The translations under genes were made by a program, and so were the position numbers. From Desulfocapsaceae bacterium (lineage in GTDB: Bacteria > Desulfobacterota > Desulfobulbia > Desulfobulbales > Desulfocapsaceae), in contig JAUSAB010000044.1 in NCBI GenBank assembly GCA_030653035.1, forward strand, positions 1-55,781: a stretch of 55,781 bases of DNA. The letters are read 5' to 3'. Shown one piece after another: positions 17,701 through 26,809 of this stretch. Each line of letters begins with the position of its first letter. Position 1 is the stretch's first letter. The notes under the pieces were generated by a model. The model did not search any database, was not told the origin of the DNA, and saw only the letters and a program-made list of their open reading frames with translations.

Positions 17701-19008
17701 TCAACTCTTCAAATACTGGGTAATAGAAGTGGCAATGGTCTGAAAGATCTGGATAAATTTTTCCTCATCCCGTTCGAGCAAGGTAATACGAAAGCCTTGA
17801 AGCTCGGTGGCAAAGGAGGTCAACGGAACCACGCAGACGCCGGTGGCGCCCAGCAGATAATAGACAAAACGCTTGTCCACAGAGGTTCCTGGAGCCGCGA
17901 CCAATGATTCGACCAGCTTGCGAATCTCGTTATTGGCAATAGGCAGGATCTGCCGGTGATTGAGAATTCCTTCTTCAAAGCAGACACTCATGTAAAAGGC
18001 GCCGTTCGGGCGATTGACCAGCACGCCTTTGACATCCTTCAAGCTCTCATAGGCGATATTGGAAAACTTTTCATAACGCCGGATCCGTTCTTCCAGATAG
18101 TCCTGATAGGCGGGATGGGTCACTACTTTGGGATAGACCACCTGGGGCAGGGTCGTGGAACAGACCTCGACCATCTTGGCATTAAGGATGGACTGGATAT
18201 ACTTGGCAAACATGGGATCCTTGTCGCCGTTATAGACCTCTATCCAGCCGCAGCGCGAACCGGGCCAGGGCATTTCCTTGGAGATACCGCGCATGGCAAT
18301 GGCCGGAACGTCCCCGATCACATCGGAAAGAGATGGTGTGGAGGTGCCATTATAAACGATATGATGATAGACCTCATCACAGATAATAAAGAGATCATAG
18401 CGATGGGCAATCTCGACAATGGCTTCAAGGATCTCCCGGGGATAAACCGCACCAGTCGGATTATCGGGATTGATGATCAGGATACCGGCCACTGCCGGAT
18501 TGTACTTGATACTTTTCTCCAGATCATCGAGGTCAGGATACCAGTGATGATTGGGATCCAGGATATAGGTCAGGGGCTTGTCCCCGGCATGGGCGGCCTC
18601 AGCCGATGAATGCGAGGTGTAACTCGGCGTCGGCACCAGCACCCGGGCTGTGCTGCGCAAAAAGCCGAAGATCTTGGCAATGGCGTCACCCAGACCATTA
18701 AAAAAAATGATATCCTCAGGATCAATCTGGGCCCCGCCCCGCTTATTGGTCTCGGCGGCAATAAACTCACGAGTGGCCAGCACCCCCTTGGTGGGACAAT
18801 AACCATAGGTGCTGTTCTCCATCACCGCCTCGGCCACGATCTCCTTCATCCACAGGGGAATCTGCTCACCCTTGGCAATGGGATCACCAATATTTTCCCA
18901 ATTGGTGGTCAACCCCAGTTTCTGCAGTTTCATCCCGACATTGACGATGTTCCTGATCTCGTATGTCAGCTCTCCGGCGCCTATATGAACAATATCTGTT
19001 CTCATCAA
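17701..19008 (-). CDS. PLP-dependent class I/II aminotransferase
   Basis: A 435-residue fold-type I aminotransferase. Visible landmarks are VPTPSYTSH, the aspartate-binding IINPDNPTGAVYP, DEVYHHIVYNG, and the Schiff-base lysine in GISKEMPWPGSRCGW. The C-terminal phosphate/carboxylate arginine is in LQGFRITLLE. It transfers an amino group between an amino acid and a 2-oxoacid. The adjacent alanine symporter makes alanine a sensible substrate, but aspartate or aromatic specificity cannot be excluded. The promoter region to the right (19009-19076) has no sigma-54 element that I can see. Confidence 0.92.
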   Translation of the reverse strand: MMRTDIVHIGAGELTYEIRNIVNVGMKLQKLGLTTNWENIGDPIAKGEQIPLWMKEIVAEAVMENSTYGYCPTKGVLATREFIAAETNKRGGAQIDPEDIIFFNGLGDAIAKIFGFLRSTARVLVPTPSYTSHSSAEAAHAGDKPLTYILDPNHHWYPDLDDLEKSIKYNPAVAGILIINPDNPTGAVYPREILEAIVEIAHRYDLFIICDEVYHHIVYNGTSTPSLSDVIGDVPAIAMRGISKEMPWPGSRCGWIEVYNGDKDPMFAKYIQSILNAKMVEVCSTTLPQVVYPKVVTHPAYQDYLEERIRRYEKFSNIAYESLKDVKGVLVNRPNGAFYMSVCFEEGILNHRQILPIANNEIRKLVESLVAAPGTSVDKRFVYYLLGATGVCVVPLTSFATELQGFRITLLERDEEKFIQIFQTIATSITQYLKS

Positions 19009-19076
19009 ACAAACTCCTGAATAAAAATTAACGCATGACCAATTAACTACGGCAACAGCTCTAAAAAACTTACCAT

Positions 19077-20447
19077 TTAAAACTTAAAACTTAAATCATA
19101 TCTTTGCAATTTATTCTGCAGGGTCTTTCTGGTAATCCCCAGACGTCTGGCCGCCTCACTCTTGTTACCACCTGTCTCTTCAAGGGTCTGAAGAATCAGG
19201 AGCCGCTCCGCTTCCTGTAAGGAGGCGGGGGGAGCAATCAGCCCTCCCCCTGCCGCTTCCTGCCTCTGAATAGGCAAGGGCAGACTTTTTTCACTGAGTT
19301 GATCTCCACGCATGAGGATCACCCCGCGTTCAATGGCATTTTCCAGTTCCCGAACATTGCCGGGCCAGCCGTAACTGACAAGCAGCTCCATGCACCGGGG
19401 GGTCACCGTGTCCACGGTGCGGCGATTCTTCTCGGCAAACTTGCGCACAAAATGAGCGACCAGCAGAGGGATATCCTCCCTTCGCTCCCGTAGAGGCGGT
19501 ACAGACAGGGTCACCACATTCAAACGATAATAGAGGTCCTCCCGGAATCTCCCCGCCTTCACCTCGGCCGCCAGATCACGATTAGTGGCCGCCAGGATCC
19601 GCACATCCACCTTGATAGTATCCTCTCCACCAACCCTTTGCAGTTCATGTTCCTGCAAAACACGCAACATCTTGACCTGCATGGCCTGGGTGGTCTCGCC
19701 GATTTCATCGAGAAAAAGTGTGCCCCCGTCTGCCTGGACAAACTTCCCCTCCCTCCGCCGATCCGCCCCGGTAAAGGCCCCTTTTTCATGACCAAAGAGT
19801 TCCGATTCCAGCAGGGTCTCGGCCATAGCCGCGCAGTTAACCTTAACAAAGGGACCGTCATATCGGTCGCTGTTGGTATGCAGTGCCGCTGCAACCAGTT
19901 CCTTGCCGGTTCCCGACTCACCGGTAATCAGGACTGTGGCCTCCGTGGCCGCCACATAGGAGATCATCTCCAGCAACTCCTGTATGGGAGGGGAATTTCC
20001 AATGATGGAGCTCAAGGGATGTGACCTGTTCTCAACCACTTGTTCTTGTTGTTGTGCTTCCTCAACCTGATGTCGATCGAGGGCCCGGGTCAAGGTCAAA
20101 CGCAGACGATCAAAATTAAGGGGTTTGGTGAGATAATCATGGGCCCCATGCTTCATCGCCTCAACGGCGTCATCCACCGAAGAATACGCGGTCATGATCA
20201 CCACCGGCAGGGCTGGTTTCAGGGCATGGATCCGTGCAAAGGCCTCTATCCCATCCATCCTGGCCATGCGAACATCCATGAGTACCGCATCATAGTCAGT
20301 CTTGGTTACGGCCTCAACTGCGGTGCGGCCATCATCGGCCTCCGCACACTTCCAACCCCATTCCCGGAACATGGAACTGAGCATATAACGATGCACCTGC
20401 TCATCATCCACCACCAGAATAGTTACCTGTTTTTCTTTTGTGGTCAC
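19077..20447 (-). CDS. Sigma-54-dependent response regulator (NtrC family)
   Basis: A 456-residue regulator. The receiver domain has LVVDDEQ and phospho-acceptor Asp58 in VLMDVRM. The AAA+ domain has Walker A GESGTGKE, GAFTGA in FGHEKGAFTGAD, and Walker B GGTLFLDEIGE. The C-terminal Fis-type helix-turn-helix ends GGNKSEAARRLGITRKTLQNKLQR. No histidine kinase is adjacent, so it is an orphan here. It lies upstream of the aminotransferase and symporter genes on the same strand and could control them. Confidence 0.95.
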   Translation of the reverse strand: MTTKEKQVTILVVDDEQVHRYMLSSMFREWGWKCAEADDGRTAVEAVTKTDYDAVLMDVRMARMDGIEAFARIHALKPALPVVIMTAYSSVDDAVEAMKHGAHDYLTKPLNFDRLRLTLTRALDRHQVEEAQQQEQVVENRSHPLSSIIGNSPPIQELLEMISYVAATEATVLITGESGTGKELVAAALHTNSDRYDGPFVKVNCAAMAETLLESELFGHEKGAFTGADRRREGKFVQADGGTLFLDEIGETTQAMQVKMLRVLQEHELQRVGGEDTIKVDVRILAATNRDLAAEVKAGRFREDLYYRLNVVTLSVPPLRERREDIPLLVAHFVRKFAEKNRRTVDTVTPRCMELLVSYGWPGNVRELENAIERGVILMRGDQLSEKSLPLPIQRQEAAGGGLIAPPASLQEAERLLILQTLEETGGNKSEAARRLGITRKTLQNKLQRYDLSFKF

Positions 20448-20529
20448 GCAGACTCCTATTGTTTTAAAACACGGAAGGTAGAAGGCAGAATTTTTTTAGC
20501 TTCCGCCTTCCGCCTTCCGTCTTCCGTCT

Positions 20530-21102
20530 TCAGCCCAATTTGTTCAACAGCCAGGCCATGTTCTGTCCGAGAACGCGCATGGTCTGCATCCCCTCCTCAT
20601 CCTTGGCCACCTCTTCTTTTTCACGACCCATCCCGATATTCCAGTAATTTGAACCAACCACGATCATCTGACCAATAAGGAAAAAATGGTTCATGGAATC
20701 AAAAACATGGATGGCCCCGGCTCTCCTGGCAGCCACAACGGCAGCACCCAGTTTCCTCTTGAAAAGGTCGCCATTGGCCCGGCTGACCATACCGCAGCGA
20801 TCCATCAGGGCCTTCATCTCCGTGGAAACATCAGCAAAATAGGTGGGCGAGCCAAGCAGAATGGCATCGGCCCCCTTCATCTTATCAAGACAGTCATTGA
20901 TGCAATCCTTCTGGACCGCACAATACCCATCCTTTTTCTTGAAACACTCATAGCAGGCGATACAGCCGTGAATCTCCTTGCCCGCAAGCTGAATAAGTTC
21001 GGTCTCAATCCCCGCCACCTCAAGCTCGGCCAAAACGGCCTTGAGCAGAAACGCAGTATTCCCCTCTTTCCTGGCGCTGCCACTAAATGCCACAACCTTC
21101 AT
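20530..21102 (-). CDS. Flavodoxin-family / iron-sulfur flavoprotein-like NAD(P)H:FMN reductase
   Basis: The 190-residue protein has the FMN phosphate loop SGSARKEGNT and the flavin-binding GSPTYFADVSTEMKALMDR. Between them is a cysteine set CIACYECFKKKDGYC (C-x2-C-x2-C-x6-C), the compact 4Fe-4S spacing seen in Isf-type flavoproteins. Such proteins move electrons between reductants and ferredoxin-like partners in anaerobes. It lies 19 bases after tamB's minus-strand end (it is upstream of the regulator gene) and has no obvious functional partner nearby. Confidence 0.85.
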   Translation of the reverse strand: MKVVAFSGSARKEGNTAFLLKAVLAELEVAGIETELIQLAGKEIHGCIACYECFKKKDGYCAVQKDCINDCLDKMKGADAILLGSPTYFADVSTEMKALMDRCGMVSRANGDLFKRKLGAAVVAARRAGAIHVFDSMNHFFLIGQMIVVGSNYWNIGMGREKEEVAKDEEGMQTMRVLGQNMAWLLNKLG

Positions 21103-21121
21103 ATTTTATCTCCCTGAGTAC

Positions 21122-24100
21122 TTATTTCTCAATAGACCAGAGCAAATCAGCGCCGGTCTTGTCAGCGCCAACCTCGGTCTCCACAGAAAAGCCCTTCCAT
21201 AAATCATACCTGGCCTTAAATATTCCCGCCGAAGTAAACGGATCATACCCATAACTGATATACAGATCTTTAGACAGCTCCTTGCCGATCATCACCGATA
21301 CATCCGAAGACTTCTCACCACTTTCCACGTAAATATCATCGAGCGCAAACTGGTTTTCCAGACGCGCGAGAATCTCTTCCACAAAGGCCCCGCTCTGCGT
21401 CAGACCAAGACCTGTGGCCACTGCCCCCACCGTATTGCTCACCTGATGACTGGTTCCGGAGTAAGACCGCCCGGCCAGCAGTTCCGTCAAGATTGCATCT
21501 TCGGCCATGGGAGGATCAGAAAAAAGCTTCAGCTCCATATCATTCACCGTTCCCGAGGCCAGCACCCCCACCGTCTTATTGTTGGTTTTTTTCTGGGCCA
21601 GCACATCAATACCCGGATTATCCAAGGGACCGCCCAGGAAAAAAAACCGCCCTCTGAAGATATCCAGCGCCCGATCCCTGACAATAAAAATACCATCGTG
21701 CATGGTAAGGCTCCCTTTCCCGGTCAGAGGAAGGCCAGGCGCGACATTCACCGTCACACTCCCCAGAAGCTGCCCCTTCAAGCCAAAGGCATTAACACGG
21801 ACATCCGGCCCAAGCTCGACGATTACCGATCCCAGCAGCGGCAGGTCCTTTCTTTCACCCTCTTCTCCACTGTCAACCACAACGACATCACTGGAAGCGG
21901 TCACCGAACCTTCAACCTCTTTGATGGTTACAGAGGCTCGGGGTACCAGCACCTTGCCGCTTATCTGCATCACCCCTGCACGCCACGCAAAGCGCAGATC
22001 AGGATCAAGGAGAATCTCATAATCAGGAAGGTGCACCACCACAAACTCCTTGCCCGTGGCTGTGGCATCAACCTGCCACCCGTTCTGCTCATCATGGGTG
22101 ATATCACCGACAACCCTGATCTTACCTGGGCCGGAAGCAGTATCAAGGATCAAACGCATCCCCTCTCCTTCTCCCTGCACCATAACGGAGAGGAATAAAT
22201 TTTCAAGGGTTATACCGGTAGCCGGAATAAAGACGTTTCCCTCTATCTGCCGCAGCTCCCCGCTAAGACGAGGATTACCCACCCTGCCTTGCACCGCAAA
22301 GGTTCCCTTCATTGAGCCTGTCGGTTTCACGGTATAATCTGACAAAACCGCGACCGGGGCCAGATCCTTGACATCTAAACCCATCTCCCCTTGAATCGGC
22401 AGCCCTGCCCACGAAGCAGAGAGATCGCCAAACCCGTCAATAATAATCGTGGCATCAAGAGTGCTCCCATCCTGAAACCAGCTTTTTGCCATGCTGACCA
22501 GTTTATCATCAACCAGTTCCAGATGAAGCAGATTATCTGTCCATCGTAAAAACTGTTCCTTGCCATCTTCATCCTGGATGGCAAGTTGCAGCGCAGGCGC
22601 TGAACAGCGGGCCTCACCCGTCCTGAGCCGCGCCCCCTCACCCGCCGTTCGCACAAAGGCGTCCAGCCTTCCTTCAACAGGACGGGACAACAGGTGCCAC
22701 TGATATAACAGATTGGCGTCAAAGGAATCAAGATTGGCCTCCATCCGCCACTGGCCGTCACCAGATGGATTCCAGCCGCCCGCCAGGCACAGTCTGGCCT
22801 CCCCCTGCTGAAGACAGAATGAGGCCAGATCAACTCCTGCTCCATCAATCCGCATCGGCGCCGGACTCTGCAACTGCCACTTACCGTAAGGATCCAGCCG
22901 CAAAAGAAGATCGCGGATCTCGCCCTGCCACACCTGTGCCGCCAGCCCTCCTGCCAGCACCAGATCCATATCGCCCGCAGGACCTGTCAACTTTGCCTGC
23001 AGCTGATGTCCGGCCATGGTTCCGCCCAGATCCACGGCCAGAGAGGTAAATTCCGCCTTTCCTGTCCGCACTCCTTTCCCTGAAAACTTGAGATCGACCT
23101 CGCCTTGCGGGCTGAACACCCCCTGTCCTGATCCGGTTAAGGTTTGCAATATGATATCCCGATAGAAGAGCTTACTGGCATCAAGATCGAAAGAAAACTC
23201 CGGCGTCTCCCGACTGCCCTGAACAGAACCCTTGAGATGCGCCGTACCTCCTGCCTCCGGCAACAGATTGCCAAGATTTGCCGTATTAAGTTGAACACGC
23301 AGATCCAGGGTGTTGGTCGCTCCCGCGCCGTCCTTGGCACCCACGACACTGGGCCGTCCTTGGCCTGCGGTCGCTCCCGCGCCGTCCTTGGCGCCCACGA
23401 CACTGGGCCGTCCTTGGCCTGCGGTCGCTCCTGCGCCCACCGTTCCGGTCACGGCCAGCTCTGACTCCCCGCTGCGCAGCACGAGTCCTTTCACCTGAGC
23501 CCCGTCCCCATCAACGCTCACCGAACCGCTGCCGGAAAGGGGATATCCGAGCAGATCACCATCGAGGGCCACAAGCTGCGCCGTGCCCCGCAATTCATCC
23601 CCCTGCCATGAGCCGGTGGAGCTGATTCTGGCATTGATATGCCCCTGCCAATCGGGAAAATACGACTCGGGATTCATATCATTTCCCGCAAGCTCCATCT
23701 GCCAGTGCAAACCATCCTGCCAGCCAAGCGCTGCCCGCGCTGTTATTGCTCCTGCCGGTAACTGCGCAACCAGCGATGACACCCATAGACCAGCAAGATC
23801 CCCTGCAAATTCCGCATGGACCCGTGCTGGGGGAGACTGCGCCCACCCCCCTTCCAGTTGCACCGTCCCCTGATATCCAGCCCTTGTGCCCGAGGCCCTG
23901 ATATCAACAGACGCCAGTACCAGCTCCGGCCAGTTCGGGTTCATCTCTGCCGGTTTAACCTGAGACAAGATCGTATCCGCCTGCCAACGCAACGCGCCAA
24001 AAGGATCGGAACAGGCAAGATTCACCCGGGTCTGCACCGGGGTCTGGAAATCAACCTGGGCCACCAGATCGTTCAAGGTGCCGCGAATCACAAAATCTGC

Positions 24101-24739
24101 CGCGACAGGAACAGCAAGAGGGCCGACACCCTTCTCTTCCATGCTCCACCCGCCCCGCAAATTAAGGGGCCACTTGCCGCCAAGACCGATAATTCCCTGC
24201 ATATGCGCGGAGGTCCCAGGAATTCTGGCCTCAACCCTTTTCAGGATAACATAATTTCTCTGGGTCGCCAGCTCAAGACTGATCTGTTCAATACGCGGCA
24301 GTTCCATGCCGGCCATTCCATGAATAGAGACATCATTCAGCTCAAACGTAGCAAAGGCAACCTCCACGGGCAGCAAGACTTCGGGCAGGGGAAAGGAAGA
24401 AGCTCCCTGGCCCTCCTCTTTTATCCGCACATCAATCCCTTCTCCATGCACCGTAACCATCCGCACTGTCCCCTGGAAAAGGGCCAGGGGCTGCCATTGG
24501 GCCACCATCTTTTTACAGCTCAGATCGACTGCCGGTGTCTGCAGCCGCAAACCATCCAGCCGCCATTTGCCAAGCAGCCGCCCCTGCACATCCTCAACGG
24601 CGAGCGCCCCACCGGATAGATCCACGGCCATCCTGATAAGTTGCCTGAATCCGCTTTCTGTTAAACCAAGGAAGGCCAAACCTGCCAGGACGATCAACAC
24701 GGGCAGCAAGAGCAAACTGACAACCCGCCACCGCCTCAC
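21122..24739 (-). CDS. tamB: Translocation and assembly module subunit TamB
   Basis: A 1205-residue protein with one N-terminal inner-membrane helix (about 5-27), a long beta-rich lipid-channel region, and the conserved DUF490/TamB domain at the C-terminus. C-terminal landmarks are GSLTMHDGIFIVRDRALDIF, DNPGIDVLAQKK, SDPPMAEDAILTELLAG and YISYGYDP. TamB bridges the inner and outer membranes with TamA and helps in outer-membrane protein insertion or phospholipid transport. The ATG overlaps the tamA stop by 4 bases, so the two are coupled. An in-frame 54-bp tandem repeat inserts about 41 residues near residues 435-475 (23315-23437). Confidence 0.93.
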   Translation of the reverse strand: MRRWRVVSLLLLPVLIVLAGLAFLGLTESGFRQLIRMAVDLSGGALAVEDVQGRLLGKWRLDGLRLQTPAVDLSCKKMVAQWQPLALFQGTVRMVTVHGEGIDVRIKEEGQGASSFPLPEVLLPVEVAFATFELNDVSIHGMAGMELPRIEQISLELATQRNYVILKRVEARIPGTSAHMQGIIGLGGKWPLNLRGGWSMEEKGVGPLAVPVAADFVIRGTLNDLVAQVDFQTPVQTRVNLACSDPFGALRWQADTILSQVKPAEMNPNWPELVLASVDIRASGTRAGYQGTVQLEGGWAQSPPARVHAEFAGDLAGLWVSSLVAQLPAGAITARAALGWQDGLHWQMELAGNDMNPESYFPDWQGHINARISSTGSWQGDELRGTAQLVALDGDLLGYPLSGSGSVSVDGDGAQVKGLVLRSGESELAVTGTVGAGATAGQGRPSVVGAKDGAGATAGQGRPSVVGAKDGAGATNTLDLRVQLNTANLGNLLPEAGGTAHLKGSVQGSRETPEFSFDLDASKLFYRDIILQTLTGSGQGVFSPQGEVDLKFSGKGVRTGKAEFTSLAVDLGGTMAGHQLQAKLTGPAGDMDLVLAGGLAAQVWQGEIRDLLLRLDPYGKWQLQSPAPMRIDGAGVDLASFCLQQGEARLCLAGGWNPSGDGQWRMEANLDSFDANLLYQWHLLSRPVEGRLDAFVRTAGEGARLRTGEARCSAPALQLAIQDEDGKEQFLRWTDNLLHLELVDDKLVSMAKSWFQDGSTLDATIIIDGFGDLSASWAGLPIQGEMGLDVKDLAPVAVLSDYTVKPTGSMKGTFAVQGRVGNPRLSGELRQIEGNVFIPATGITLENLFLSVMVQGEGEGMRLILDTASGPGKIRVVGDITHDEQNGWQVDATATGKEFVVVHLPDYEILLDPDLRFAWRAGVMQISGKVLVPRASVTIKEVEGSVTASSDVVVVDSGEEGERKDLPLLGSVIVELGPDVRVNAFGLKGQLLGSVTVNVAPGLPLTGKGSLTMHDGIFIVRDRALDIFRGRFFFLGGPLDNPGIDVLAQKKTNNKTVGVLASGTVNDMELKLFSDPPMAEDAILTELLAGRSYSGTSHQVSNTVGAVATGLGLTQSGAFVEEILARLENQFALDDIYVESGEKSSDVSVMIGKELSKDLYISYGYDPFTSAGIFKARYDLWKGFSVETEVGADKTGADLLWSIEK
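23315..23437. repeat. 54-bp tandem repeat inside tamB (two units plus 15 bp)
   Basis: Units start at 23315, 23369 and 23423, each with GGTCGCTCC[C/T]GCGCC, and the first two units differ by a single base (A/G). Read in the tamB frame each unit gives the 18-residue block AGQGRPSVVGAKDGAGAT. A related 54-bp unit occurs at 48632-48685, aligning without gaps at about 40 of 54 positions, so this is a dispersed element as well as a local duplication. Confidence 0.88.
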
Positions 24740-26520
24740 AGATCAGCCCCAATATTGAGATGAAGACGGAAGGAGTTTTCTTCTTCCAGCAAGGGCATGG
24801 CTATATCCAGTCGTACCTGACCAAACGGCAGGGTAAGCCGCCCGCCAATCCCCACACTTTTTTTCAGATTGACATCTATGCTGTCCATAGCCTGCCCGGT
24901 ATCATAAAAAGCGGCCACGCTCCACATGTCATCTATCTTCCTCTCCACTTCCATGCTGCCCACCATCAGATAACGACCACCAATCACCGTTCCTGAGGTA
25001 TCAGTGGGGCCAATACTTTTATACGCATACCCACGGACACTCTGGTCGCCACCGGCATAAAATCGCAGGGACGGCGGAAGCTCATCTATGGAATCGACAA
25101 CGGTGGTGCCAAGGGTAAAACGGCCAATCAGCCGCCACTTGTCAAACAGTGACGTGATCCCCTTCACCCCGGCCTGGGCCTGCACAAAGGTGGCATCCGA
25201 GACAATATTCTTATCAGCACCTTTCACGTCCACGGAAAAACGCCACCCATCCTGGGTTTTGATCCTGTTATCCGCAAAGACCACACTCCAGCTGCCCCCT
25301 GGCAACAGGAGCAGGCTTGAACCGCTGGTTACACCTACATCATACCGTTCATCCCGTGCTTCAAGGGTAACCCCATACTGATACACCGGGCCGGAATGAC
25401 TAACCGCCGCAGCCACAGAGAGCAGATCTATTTTGGTATTATTCCATTCTTCACTGGCCCAGTTCCCGGCATATTTCAAGGCATCGTAGCGGGGATCAGC
25501 CACAGGAATTTCATAGGCGGCTCCGACCTTGTTGATCTTTTCCGAAAGTTGCAGCGAGCTGCTCACCCGATGACCACTGTCATTAAAAAGGCGGTTTCTC
25601 CATTCCGTCTTGCCGCGGATCCCGGTATCAGTGCCATAACCCAGACCGAAGCTGTAACGATTAGGCAAGGCCGGGGCAAGGGTCAAGTCCACGGGAACCC
25701 GCAACTCGCTGACCTTATCAAACTCAGGTTCCACTGTCACCCCGCTGAAAAAACCTGTCTCATAAAGGATTGACTGCAACTGACTGAGCTCACGAAGGGA
25801 ATAAGGATCACCTTCCTTATAGGGAAGATAGCGTGACAAGAGATCCTGATTGATGATCTGCTGGGCGGAAGAGGTCTTGCCGAAGAGAAAGCGATGGCCG
25901 GTATTCAGGAGCAGATCGATGTCGGCCTGATAGTTTCCCCGATGCACCCTGACTTCATTCTTTTCAAATCCGGCCTCGACAAAACCATTGCGTATGGCCC
26001 ACCGCAGGATCTTTTTCTTGCCATCTTCGTATTGCTGATGATTGAGAACCGCACCATCCTGCAAGGGAAACTGCTTCTCAAGATCAGCGAAGAGCGACAA
26101 GCCACTGCCAGGCCCTGTAATCTCTACGGAAACAGATCTCACCAGCACCGGCTGGCCAGGCGTGACAATGTAAGTGGCATGCCAGACGCCCTCAGCTTCG
26201 ATAAGCGCGCCTTCTACCGTCGGCGAATAATAACCCAGAGGCTCCAGGGCTGACTTGATGTCCTTCTCTGCCTCCCGATGCAGGCGGCGCATCTCACCGA
26301 CACCGAGCATTGGGTCTTTCTGCTGCTGATAGATCCTGAGCCGGGCCAGGACAGCCGCAGATATCTCCTTATTCATGACAGTCCCGGCAGTCACGACCGC
26401 GGCATCAGGTCGTCCCTGGTCGTCGCCACTGACCGTGACATCCAGAACCACCGCCCCAAGCACTGCGCCGGGCATCAAAAGGAACATTATCAGAAAGAGA
26501 GAAAACAGAAGACGCATCAA
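24736..26520 (-). CDS. tamA: Translocation and assembly module subunit TamA (Omp85/BamA family)
   Basis: A 594-residue outer-membrane protein with a signal peptide (LLFSLFLIMFLLMPGAVLG), about three POTRA domains (roughly 25-270), and a C-terminal 16-strand barrel. The barrel carries the Omp85 signature VRGY (in GGDQSVRGYAYKSIGP) and a final strand ending SFRLHLNIGADL. It pairs with TamB, whose gene overlaps by 4 bases. The order tamA-tamB matches other Proteobacteria-like genomes. Confidence 0.93.
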   Translation of the reverse strand: MMRLLFSLFLIMFLLMPGAVLGAVVLDVTVSGDDQGRPDAAVVTAGTVMNKEISAAVLARLRIYQQQKDPMLGVGEMRRLHREAEKDIKSALEPLGYYSPTVEGALIEAEGVWHATYIVTPGQPVLVRSVSVEITGPGSGLSLFADLEKQFPLQDGAVLNHQQYEDGKKKILRWAIRNGFVEAGFEKNEVRVHRGNYQADIDLLLNTGHRFLFGKTSSAQQIINQDLLSRYLPYKEGDPYSLRELSQLQSILYETGFFSGVTVEPEFDKVSELRVPVDLTLAPALPNRYSFGLGYGTDTGIRGKTEWRNRLFNDSGHRVSSSLQLSEKINKVGAAYEIPVADPRYDALKYAGNWASEEWNNTKIDLLSVAAAVSHSGPVYQYGVTLEARDERYDVGVTSGSSLLLLPGGSWSVVFADNRIKTQDGWRFSVDVKGADKNIVSDATFVQAQAGVKGITSLFDKWRLIGRFTLGTTVVDSIDELPPSLRFYAGGDQSVRGYAYKSIGPTDTSGTVIGGRYLMVGSMEVERKIDDMWSVAAFYDTGQAMDSIDVNLKKSVGIGGRLTLPFGQVRLDIAMPLLEEENSFRLHLNIGADL

Positions 26521-26570
26521 AGAATGATTGGGCTCTTGATTTATGGATGAAGTTTCACCCCGGAAGGGCT

Positions 26571-26758
26571 ATAAACCTAAAAAAGGCAGTTACTTCTTAA
26601 TGTAAATACCGCTCCCCCTCATCCCCAGCCCTTCTCCCTGAGGGAGAAGGGAGAAAGCCCCCTCTCCTTTTGGGAGAGGGTCGGGGTGAGGGAAAAAAGC
26701 TGGCCATGCAAGAAGTTATTGCAAAAGCACTATTTCCAACTGCCGTTTTTAGGATAAA
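26571..26758. mobile_element. MITE-like element, copy 1 (178 bp plus ATAAA flanks)
   Basis: The 16-bp terminal inverted repeats CCTAAAAAAGGCAGTT (26576-26591) and AACTGCCGTTTTTAGG (26738-26753) bound a 178-bp element, flanked on both sides by the direct repeat ATAAA. The interior holds two hairpin arms: CTTCTCCCTGAGGGAGAAG and the CCTCTCC / GGAGAGG arm. It lies between tamA and rlmD, ending 51 bases before the rlmD start. No protein is encoded. A second copy in the opposite orientation lies beyond rlmD. Confidence 0.85.
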
Positions 26759-26809
26759 AACAAACAACCTTCAAAATACCATTTCATCAACCTGTACGTC
26801 ATTGAAAAA

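Noticed and set aside
20460-20525. Purine/pyrimidine-rich repeats (CTTCCGCCTTCCG type), also 41765-41800
   Set aside because: Short degenerate low-complexity tracts between genes; no consistent unit shared between the two sites beyond composition.
23315-23437. CRISPR-like interpretation of the 54-bp tandem repeat
   Set aside because: Repeats are contiguous with no spacers, in frame within tamB, and no cas gene is nearby.
23816-24619. 267-codon plus-strand frame opposite tamB
   Set aside because: Antisense to the continuous TamB frame; composition is that of a reversed coding strand.
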